The notes beneath the pieces were generated by a model that had not been told where the DNA came from, did no database searches, and worked only from the letters and a program-made list of their open reading frames with translations. Shown piece after piece: positions 38,700 to 44,886 of a stretch of DNA of 44,886 nucleotides; within the stretch, counting starts at the first letter, position 1, and every line of letters starts with the position of its first letter. The position numbers were made by a program, and so were the translations under genes. Where the stretch lies: contig JAETSA010000022.1 in NCBI GenBank assembly GCA_021769885.1, positions 1 through 44,886 on the forward strand. Direction: 5' to 3'. Origin of the DNA: Bacillota bacterium (GTDB lineage: Bacteria; Bacillota; Clostridia; Oscillospirales; Acutalibacteraceae).

Positions 38700-40153
38700 T
38701 ACGCTTCCTCCCCTGCAGACTGCGCCGCCTGTTCGCGGCGTTCGCGAATTTCTGCGTGAATTTGGTCGAGCTTTTTGCGGTCAAGGTCATAGAAGATGAA
38801 CGGAATCAAGGAAAGAAGATTCAAAAGCGACGGAATCATCGTGACAAGTCCCCACAGCCAAAGACGCGTATTGACCGCGCCCCCTTCTGCAAGCGTCATT
38901 TCCGCGCCGACCTGCTGAAGCCCTATAAGCGGAATGATTGCCGTGGCAACCGCCGTGCTCAAAGAGCCTGTCAGCTTGCTGATAAAGGTGAGGAGCGAGA
39001 ACGTCATACCCTCGCCGCGTTCGCCTGTTTTCCATTCCATATAATCGACAGTGTCGCCCACCATTTTGGTCGGAACGACCATATTGACACTCGTAATCAA
39101 GCTTGTAAACACGCCCTGAACTGCCATCAGGGGTGCTATCACACGCGCGTCGGTATACGAACGGCAGCCCGCCAGGAAAATGCAGACGGTGACCACCGCA
39201 CGCAAAATCGCCATTCGAATGACAATTTGCTTGGAGCTCCACCGCTTTTCAAGCTTCGGCAAGAGCAGATAGGCAAAGAAGCCCGCAATCGTGCCGGGGA
39301 TGCCGACCACGATGGAAAGACTCGCAAGCCCTAAGGACAGCGCGTAGAAATACTGCGTGAAGGTGTCGGCAATACCGCCCACCGTGCCGAGCACGGAGGA
39401 CAGCACCAACAATAAAAGGGGCTTATTTTTAAACAGATAGCGGAAGCAGTCGCTGATTTTGGGTTCGTCGCTGGTCTGCACAATGCGCTCGCGCGAGAAA
39501 ACGCCCGCAAGCGAGAACAGCCCCATACCGACAGTACCTGCCAAAACGCCGAGGAACAGGAACACCTGCCGCAAATCCCACGGGATGATGCCGTTACGGT
39601 ACAGGTCGATACAAACAGAAATAAGAATTGAGGGAATGCCGCCGATGATGCTCGAAATGAAGCGCGCCGAGGTAATGACGCGGGAACGATCCTCGGGATT
39701 CGGCGAAATCGCCGCCGACAGTCCCCAAAACGGAATATCGCCTATTGTGTAGAGAAATTCCCATATAAAGTAGGTCAGACACATATAAACAATTTTGAGT
39801 GCGTCCGACTGCACGTTCGAAAGGAACTGCGCACCGCCGAAGAACACCACCGTTGCAACGCCTAAGGGAATCGGCACAAACAGCAAAAACGGACGCAGTT
39901 TGCCGTACCGCGTGCGGGTGCGGTCCACAATCATTCCCATAATCGGGTCGTTAAACGCATCCCAAAGACCCATTACGAAAATCATGGTGGCAACTGCGGG
40001 TGCAGGAATGCCGAACACCGTAACCAAATAGAAGGTCAACTGCATTCGCACCATATTGTACCCGATGACCTGCCCGCCGTTCGCCACGCCGTACAGCACC
40101 GTTTCGCGCACGCCGACGTAACGCCGTTCACGCGGTTTTTGTAAATTTGCCAT
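38699..40153 (-). CDS. GPH-type (MFS) sugar:cation symporter, 484 aa
   Basis: Twelve-segment transporter with LWDAFNDPIMGMIVDRTRTR (GPH signature) near residues 62-85 and TVDYMEWKTGERGEGMTFS in the second half. The start at 40153 is chosen because AAGGAGAG lies upstream; the longer frame starts in repeat DNA. First gene of the operon with the anchored metallophosphoesterase and GH38, so a mannose-containing oligosaccharide is a plausible substrate. A paralogue of 32129-33658. Confidence 0.9.
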   Translation of the reverse strand: MANLQKPRERRYVGVRETVLYGVANGGQVIGYNMVRMQLTFYLVTVFGIPAPAVATMIFVMGLWDAFNDPIMGMIVDRTRTRYGKLRPFLLFVPIPLGVATVVFFGGAQFLSNVQSDALKIVYMCLTYFIWEFLYTIGDIPFWGLSAAISPNPEDRSRVITSARFISSIIGGIPSILISVCIDLYRNGIIPWDLRQVFLFLGVLAGTVGMGLFSLAGVFSRERIVQTSDEPKISDCFRYLFKNKPLLLLVLSSVLGTVGGIADTFTQYFYALSLGLASLSIVVGIPGTIAGFFAYLLLPKLEKRWSSKQIVIRMAILRAVVTVCIFLAGCRSYTDARVIAPLMAVQGVFTSLITSVNMVVPTKMVGDTVDYMEWKTGERGEGMTFSLLTFISKLTGSLSTAVATAIIPLIGLQQVGAEMTLAEGGAVNTRLWLWGLVTMIPSLLNLLSLIPFIFYDLDRKKLDQIHAEIRERREQAAQSAGEEA

Positions 40154-40242
40154 ATGTATCTCTCTCCTTCTTTGTTTCGTGTCAGACGAGATGAATTTTG
40201 AAGATTTTTGGTTTGATGCCTGATTTATGCGCAATAGGTTTG

Positions 40243-40606
40243 CAAAACCTGTCATTCTGAGCTTCGCGCAGAATCTCAATCAGCACAATGTATATTTGAT
40301 TCCCGCGTAGTGGCGGGGTGCGGGTCTCCGGTGGAGACCTCTGCATACGGAGTATGCAGAAGCACCGACCGAGCCGGTAGGCGAGACATTCCACGCCCGC
40401 CATCGGATTGTGCGAAATCCCGCCGTTAAGTTTGTGCGAAATCCAACCTTGCTCGGGCGGGCACGGAGTTACGGCTACGCCATTACCCTTTTGTCGCTTC
40501 GCGACATTTCCCCTATTAGGGGAATAACCCGCCCCTACGGTGGGTGCGCCACCATTGGGTTGTGCAATTTCACGGGCGCACAATGCACGCCCCTACAATT
40601 CACATC
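40243..40606. repeat. Modular hairpin-repeat cluster 5
   Basis: Contains CATTCTGAGCTTCGCGCAGAATC, the block GGTCTCCGGTGGAGACC plus GCATACGGAGTATGC (inverse of the block in cluster 2), GGGCGGGCACGG, ACGGCTACGCCATTACCC, TCGCTTCGCGA, CCCCTATTAGGGG and GGGCGCACAATGCACGCCCCTAC. No gene is supported in the 40154-40612 gap. Confidence 0.78.
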
Positions 40607-40612
40607 ATTTTA

Positions 40613-41578
40613 TCATTCTGTATATATCGGTGCGGTGACGGCAAGCTGACAGTCGGGTTTGCCGTCGATTTCGCCCCATAATTCCGCCCGATACCAATGT
40701 GCGGCTTCGAGCGGCAGGGTAATGCGCAAGTCGCCGCCGTCTATTGGAATTTCCGAAAGCATCTTGCCGCCGTTTGTGAAAATGCGCACAGCTTGCGGGT
40801 TGTAACCGTTTGCCTGCGGCACGGTGTCGGCGCGGTCGGTATTTGTATGTATAATCAATTCTGTATCGCCTGCCGCGATGGTATCGCCGACGGTTGCGCC
40901 TGTTTCCGTTTCGAAATAAAACAGAGGGCCTGCGGAAACGACCGTACGCCCGTTTCGGATTGCGATTTTCATTTTTTCGGGCGTGAGTTTGCCGCCGTCA
41001 CACAGCAGATACGTACACGCCGCAGGGTACATATTGTTTGTCGGTCGGTGCCAGTCGCGCCCGAGGGTGGGGGTCAGGCGATACCCTTTATCGAGAATGG
41101 ACTCCCAAAGCTTTATCGCACGGCGGTTTGCCGTGTTTAAAAACGGCGAGCCCTCCGACCAGATTTCTATATACTCGACGAGCGACCAATCCTGCACCTT
41201 GTAGTCCCAATGCCCGCCCGTGCAAATCGGCGTACCGATTTGAAACGGATGCGCCACGCCGCAAATGCCGCCGTTTTCGTGCACTTGCCGCAGTTTTTCG
41301 TCAATCGTATCGGGCAGTGCGTCGCGCCAATCGACATCGTGCCGGCAGTCCAGCACGGGCATATGCCCGAAATAGGTCGTCCACTCCATACCGCCGAGTA
41401 CGGGGAGTATACCCGCTTTCTGCGCCTCGGGCACACCCGACTGTGTGTTGTGGTCGGTTAGACAAATTCCGTCTAATTTGCGTTCACGTGCCGTCTTGAG
41501 TAAAGATTCCACCGTGAAATCGCCGTCGCTGTGGACGGTATGGCAATGCAGTTCGCAGGCAAACCACTGTTCAAGCAT
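40613..41578 (-). CDS. PHP-domain metallohydrolase (CehA/McbA-like)
   Basis: A 321-residue PHP-domain protein. Metal ligands: ELHCHTVHSDGD (His11, His13), LTDHNTQ, GMEWTT, GVAHPF and GRDWHRP. This is the pattern of the CehA/McbA group, metal-dependent hydrolases of phosphoesters or other esters. The C-terminal ~90 residues form a beta domain (ITLPLEAAHWYRAELWGE). It overlaps the preceding 156-aa gene by eight bases and is last in a four-gene overlapping operon with a PI-PLC-like protein and an alpha/beta hydrolase. The physiological substrate may be a phosphodiester or lipid head group. Confidence 0.87.
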   Translation of the reverse strand: MLEQWFACELHCHTVHSDGDFTVESLLKTARERKLDGICLTDHNTQSGVPEAQKAGILPVLGGMEWTTYFGHMPVLDCRHDVDWRDALPDTIDEKLRQVHENGGICGVAHPFQIGTPICTGGHWDYKVQDWSLVEYIEIWSEGSPFLNTANRRAIKLWESILDKGYRLTPTLGRDWHRPTNNMYPAACTYLLCDGGKLTPEKMKIAIRNGRTVVSAGPLFYFETETGATVGDTIAAGDTELIIHTNTDRADTVPQANGYNPQAVRIFTNGGKMLSEIPIDGGDLRITLPLEAAHWYRAELWGEIDGKPDCQLAVTAPIYTE

Positions 41579-42041
41579 TCTGTTCGCCCTCCTCGCATTC
41601 TATTTGGATGTCGCAGTCGCAAAATTCCGTGACCAGCGCGTGCACATTCAAGGTAAGCGTCCATTCGCCCGCCGCAATTGCACCTGCGTAAAAGCCCGGG
41701 GAGGCTTCGGAGGCGGTCAGGATATGCTCTTGCTGCGGTGCTTGGCGGTGCGCCGCCCCGCGGTAGCCGTGCGGGTCATCGAGAGACAGCGTTACCAGAT
41801 TTTTCAGCGGCAAAAAGCTTGCCGCCGCAGGGTATTCTCCGCGAAATGCACCCGCATCGCGCAGAAGGCATTCCTCCGCAAGCCGTTCGCCCACCGCACC
41901 CGCAAGCTCTTTCGGCGCATAGCTGTAGATAATGCGTAATTTTTCTGCGTCCGCCGGCACGCAAAACGCCAGCGAGATGTTCATTTTTTCCGATTCGGGC
42001 GTCAGGTGCACCCGTGTATCCAATAGAATTTCGGTGTTCAT
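41571..42041 (-). CDS. Unrecognised 156-aa protein, PHP partner
   Basis: A soluble protein with no signal peptide, probably a beta-sandwich: IDLT-type start (EILLDTRVHLTPESEK), FLPLKNLVTLSLDDPHGYRG, HILTASEASPGFYAGAIAAGEWTLTLNVHAL and CDCDIQIECEEGE. The pattern 'SPGFYxGxIxxGxWxLxLxxH' resembles beta-sandwich domains placed N-terminal to PHP domains in longer proteins, so the two genes may be a split version of one. It overlaps both neighbours (ATGA at 42038-42041 and eight bases at 41571-41578), implying a fixed ratio. Confidence 0.6.
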   Translation of the reverse strand: MNTEILLDTRVHLTPESEKMNISLAFCVPADAEKLRIIYSYAPKELAGAVGERLAEECLLRDAGAFRGEYPAAASFLPLKNLVTLSLDDPHGYRGAAHRQAPQQEHILTASEASPGFYAGAIAAGEWTLTLNVHALVTEFCDCDIQIECEEGEQNA

Positions 42042-43003
42042 TTGTGTTCCTCGTCGTAAGTATCCATAAACCGAAGCAGGGTTTTATTGTAAAGCTCGGG
42101 ATTCGTGTAATAACTGCGTGCGTGCACCGCGCCCTCGACCGTAAGCTTTTCTTTCTCGGTCGGGCACGCGTCAAACAGAATATCCTGCATAAAGGTCGGC
42201 ACAAAATCGTCCGCCGCACCGTGAATAAATAAAATCGGCTTTTTCGCGCATTTTACCGAATCGAGCGGCGACGCGGCTTTAAATGCATAGCCGCAAAGCG
42301 CGCGGCAGTACAAATCGCAGATATGTAAAATCGGAAAATCGGGCAAATGAAACGAGGTGTGCATCTGATAAGAAAATTCGTCCCACGCCGAGGTGTACGG
42401 GCAGTCGGCAATCACGCCTTTGACCGCCGCGTCCTCTAAATGATTGCTCATCATTAAAACGGTCGCCGCACCCATAGAGATGCCCAATAAAAAGATGCTG
42501 TTTTCGGGAAAGCGCTCTTTTGCGTAGCGCAGCCACAAAAAAGTATCCTTGGATTCGTGCGTACCGTAGCCCATATATTTCCCGTCGCTCTCCCCGCACC
42601 CGCGATGGTCGGGAATCACAAGCGTATAGCCGTTTTTATAGAGATACGGCGCCATAAAGCGGTATTCCCCGATTCCTGAGCTGCGCGCGCCGTGGCATAA
42701 AAGCATCGTTCTGCCGTTCGGGTGTTCGGGCACAAGCACACGCCCCAAAAGTCGTGCGCCGTCGGGGGCGGTCAGCCAAACATCTTCCCGCGGCAGTGCA
42801 CAAAACTCCGCCTTTGCCGTTTGCAAATCCGCTTCATAGACGGGGTCGTTTTCCTCATTGCCTGCAATCATTTTTTCAATAAATTTCGGCAGACGGACGG
42901 TTTTGCGCCAAATCACCAAGTTAAACACAAGCCCGCAAGCCAAAACCAAAATCAAAAGCAATACGCAAAGCACGATGAAAAGAATGATACCTGCCGTTTT
43001 CAC
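42038..43003 (-). CDS. Membrane-anchored alpha/beta hydrolase
   Basis: An N-terminal membrane segment (AGIILFIVLCVLLLILVLACGLVF…) is followed by an alpha/beta hydrolase domain: oxyanion region LLCHGARSSG, nucleophile in GISMGAA, acid in HGAADDFVP and catalytic His in GAVHARS. It resembles YqkD/BAAT-type serine hydrolases of Bacillota. GTG at 43003 overlaps the preceding gene's stop (GTGA) and has GGGGGA upstream, so it is preferred to the TTG at 43018. Substrate is probably an ester or acyl compound. Confidence 0.85.
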   Translation of the reverse strand: MKTAGIILFIVLCVLLLILVLACGLVFNLVIWRKTVRLPKFIEKMIAGNEENDPVYEADLQTAKAEFCALPREDVWLTAPDGARLLGRVLVPEHPNGRTMLLCHGARSSGIGEYRFMAPYLYKNGYTLVIPDHRGCGESDGKYMGYGTHESKDTFLWLRYAKERFPENSIFLLGISMGAATVLMMSNHLEDAAVKGVIADCPYTSAWDEFSYQMHTSFHLPDFPILHICDLYCRALCGYAFKAASPLDSVKCAKKPILFIHGAADDFVPTFMQDILFDACPTEKEKLTVEGAVHARSYYTNPELYNKTLLRFMDTYDEEHK

Positions 43004-43893
43004 GCCTGATTCCCCCAAAGTTCTAAATTGGAACGCATAATTTTATCGCAAAGTGCTTCAGTCGGAAAGTCCAAAAAGAACCACCCGCATGCGCGGTCTT
43101 TCGGGAGCGGATAGCTTGAAAACTGCGCGTTGACATACACAGCATTCTCTTCGGGAACGCCGTTCCCGCCGCAGGTACTCAAATAATGCAGACAAATCTC
43201 GTGTGGGGAAGTCTGTGCCGATTCCAAGAACGGCTTTTCGCAGTCGTTCCATTTACGCTCGGGGGCAAGGCGGTAACGGTCCTGCACGTGCGCGCGGCAA
43301 TCCGCAGACAGCGTCACCATCAGTGTAGAGGTTTCGGTGCGGGACGCCTGATCCTCCCAAACGGAAAAATCCAATCCGCAGAAAGCGTTCTCTTCAAAAT
43401 CCGCGCTTTTTTTGCAGCGGCGCAAAAGCACGAGTTTACCGCAGCATTCCGACAGACGCGGTACACGGTTTTCCAAATACCACAAATTCTTCTGCGGGCG
43501 GATATATTGATTATAAAATGCTTTGAAAAACGGTTTTTGCAAATAGCCTCTGTCCTGCTTTATGCTCAAAACCACCGTTTCACGCGGATTCTCCCGCAAA
43601 AAAGCTTGGAGCACCGCAAAAACCTCATCAAACGAAAGGCGTTCTTTTTTCGATGCATCCCGATAGCAGTTCGCCTTGCCGTGTACCAAATAAAACCGAT
43701 TCCCCGTGCGGCACAGGCGAATATCCAACAGCCGCACGCCCATTTCGAGCTGTTCTTTGAATGTGTGCGACTGGCATTTCGCAAGGCGCGAAAATGCACA
43801 AAAAGCCGTCGCGCTGTCATGCGTGCCGGCTAAATTGATTTCTGAAAGAAAGATGCCGCCCGATAAAGCGGATAGAACATTCTTGTTTTCCAA
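43000..43893 (-). CDS. PI-PLC X-domain-like phosphodiesterase
   Basis: Phosphatidylinositol-specific phospholipase C-like fold: INLAGTHDSATAF carries the first catalytic His, and FYLVHGKANC the second; LLDIRLCR and RETVVLSIKQDRG are the usual strands. No signal peptide, unlike secreted bacterial PI-PLCs, so a cytoplasmic lipid or glycerophosphodiester is likelier. The start at 43893 (TTG, TGAGGTG upstream) is favoured over ATG at 43926, which has no ribosome-binding site and falls at the predicted transcription start; the protein would have 297 rather than 308 residues. First gene of a four-gene overlapping operon. Confidence 0.82.
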   Translation of the reverse strand: MENKNVLSALSGGIFLSEINLAGTHDSATAFCAFSRLAKCQSHTFKEQLEMGVRLLDIRLCRTGNRFYLVHGKANCYRDASKKERLSFDEVFAVLQAFLRENPRETVVLSIKQDRGYLQKPFFKAFYNQYIRPQKNLWYLENRVPRLSECCGKLVLLRRCKKSADFEENAFCGLDFSVWEDQASRTETSTLMVTLSADCRAHVQDRYRLAPERKWNDCEKPFLESAQTSPHEICLHYLSTCGGNGVPEENAVYVNAQFSSYPLPKDRACGWFFLDFPTEALCDKIMRSNLELWGNQA

Positions 43894-43929
43894 AATACGC
43901 ACCTCACTCAGCGGGCTAATATCCATTTA

Positions 43930-43958
43930 ATCATAGCGTATTTTGTATAGAAAAGCAA
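43930..43958 (-). promoter_or_regulatory. Promoter of the PI-PLC operon
   Basis: Minus-strand TTGCTT (43958-43953), 17-base spacer, TATGAT (43935-43930). Confidence 0.6.
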
Positions 43959-44002
43959 GAACTTGTTCCGAAAAAATGGTGAGATTATCCGAATTTTCCT
44001 GC

Positions 44003-44737
44003 CTAAATTACTGCTCCGCCGTTGACGGACAGAATTTGCCCCGTGATATACCCCGCACCGTCGCCTGCCAAAAACAGCACCGCCGCCGCAACCTCCTCGG
44101 GGGCACCCAGACGCTCCATCGGCGTATCTTCGGCAACCGCGCGGCAGGTTTCCTCGCCTAAGAGCCGCATCATATCCGTATCAATCGCCCCGGGGGAAAC
44201 CGCGTTGACCGTAATGCCCGAGGGGGCAAGCTCCTTTGCGAGTGCTTTGGTCAACCCGATAAGCCCCGCCTTTGCCGCAGAATAATGTACCTCGCACGAG
44301 CCGCCCGTTTCGCCCCACATAGAGGCAATATTCACAATGCGCCCCGCCTTTTGGTGCAGCATATCAGGCAGTACCGCACGCGTCATATAAAACGCGCCCG
44401 TCAAATGCACCGCGAGCATATCCGCCCATTTTTCGTCGGTGATATCGGTAAATAAAATCTGCTCGGAAATCCCCGCGTTGTTGACGAGCACATCGACTTT
44501 TCCCAAGTGTTTGTGCACGGCATCGACGGCATTTTGCACGGACGCACTGTCACGCACGTCACACGGAATCGCCGCCGCGCGTCCGCCGTCCGTTTCGATT
44601 TCCTGCACAAGCGCTTCTGCCGCCGCTTCGGATGTATGATACAGTACGGCGACCGCGTACCCCGCGCGGGCAAATGCCAACGAAACCGCCCGCCCGATGC
44701 CTTTTGCGCCGCCTGTTATGATTGCTGTTTTTTGCAT
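44003..44737 (-). CDS. SDR-family oxidoreductase (FabG-like)
   Basis: A 244-residue short-chain dehydrogenase/reductase. Cofactor loop TGGAKGIGRA (residues ~8-17), CDVRD, NNAG, the Ser-containing strand IVNIASMWGE, catalytic VHYSAAKAGL (Tyr and Lys of YxxxK) and NAVSPGAIDTDM. Length and motifs fit 3-oxoacyl-ACP reductase-like members, but many sugar dehydrogenases look the same and no fatty-acid genes are adjacent. The start at 44737 has AAAGGAG upstream. A longer frame continues into the TIR element and is not genuine. Confidence 0.9.
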   Translation of the reverse strand: MQKTAIITGGAKGIGRAVSLAFARAGYAVAVLYHTSEAAAEALVQEIETDGGRAAAIPCDVRDSASVQNAVDAVHKHLGKVDVLVNNAGISEQILFTDITDEKWADMLAVHLTGAFYMTRAVLPDMLHQKAGRIVNIASMWGETGGSCEVHYSAAKAGLIGLTKALAKELAPSGITVNAVSPGAIDTDMMRLLGEETCRAVAEDTPMERLGAPEEVAAAVLFLAGDGAGYITGQILSVNGGAVI

Positions 44738-44758
44738 CGATATATTCTCCTTTAACGC

Positions 44759-44886
44759 AAGCTGATGGGAGTCGAACCCAATATGGTTTAAAACGGTATA
44801 TTTCCGCTTAAACTTCGTTAAAACTCTCGCCATACGGCAGTATGGCGTCGAGTTTGTGCCTTGTTTAACCGAAAATCTCCTCGTTT
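44759..44886 (+). mobile_element. MITE-like TIR element, copy D (cut by window end)
   Basis: Starts AAGCTGATGGGAGTCGAACC and follows copy A through GGTTTAAAA, TTTCCGCT, the GCCATACGGCAGTATGGC hairpin and TTTGTGCCTTGTTT, with more changes than the other copies. It lies directly upstream of the SDR ribosome-binding site, in the opposite orientation to the gene compared with copies A-C. Confidence 0.75.

Overview
The window looks like a piece of a gut-type Clostridia (Bacillota) genome, probably Oscillospirales. This is an inference from strong GGAGG ribosome-binding sites, consensus TTGACA/TATAAT promoters, intrinsic terminators, pyruvate phosphate dikinase, QueT with a preQ1-I riboswitch, and the families of two-component and carbohydrate genes. 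It falls into two parts of visibly different base composition.

Positions 1 to about 14639 are AT-rich and form a Tn7-like transposon. Its core is a leftward, translationally overlapping operon tnsA-tnsB-tnsC-tniQ whose tnsA end lies next to the 3' end of ppdK, the same polarity Tn7 shows towards glmS. The cargo holds a winged-helix protein, an HNH endonuclease behind a structured leader RNA with its own promoter and terminator, two SAM-I-class riboswitches with complete terminator/antiterminator switches in front of very small genes, an XRE repressor with two tiny membrane proteins, a divergently transcribed J-domain protein and small serine recombinase, two lipoproteins, a second XRE regulator, a DUF6431-like gene with a -1 frameshift at a slippery heptamer, and a pair of surface proteins. 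A perfect 60-bp direct repeat lies at 1-60 and 14580-14639. The second copy replaces the last ~35 codons of ppdK and supplies both its stop codon and a terminator.

Positions 14640-44886 are GC-richer chromosome. In order: truncated ppdK; a Dabb protein; TetR plus an FGGY sugar kinase; a MarR/PPOX-family operon with a 24-bp palindromic operator; a small membrane protein; a two-component system (841-aa kinase); queT under preQ1 control; a second two-component system; an operon of a 39-aa membrane peptide, GPH-type transporter, metallophosphoesterase and flavodoxin; an operon of GPH-type transporter, anchored metallophosphoesterase and GH38 alpha-mannosidase; a four-gene overlapping operon of PI-PLC-like protein, alpha/beta hydrolase, an unknown protein and a PHP/CehA-type hydrolase; and an SDR oxidoreductase. 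The two transporter/phosphoesterase sets suggest uptake and processing of mannose-containing or phosphorylated glycans.

The chromosomal gaps hold two repeat families. One is a ~280-bp terminal-inverted-repeat element (four copies, TA-flanked, MITE-like) that sits upstream of gene starts. The other is a set of modular hairpin repeats built on GTAGGG...CCCCTAC frames (five clusters). No tRNA, rRNA or CRISPR array was seen.
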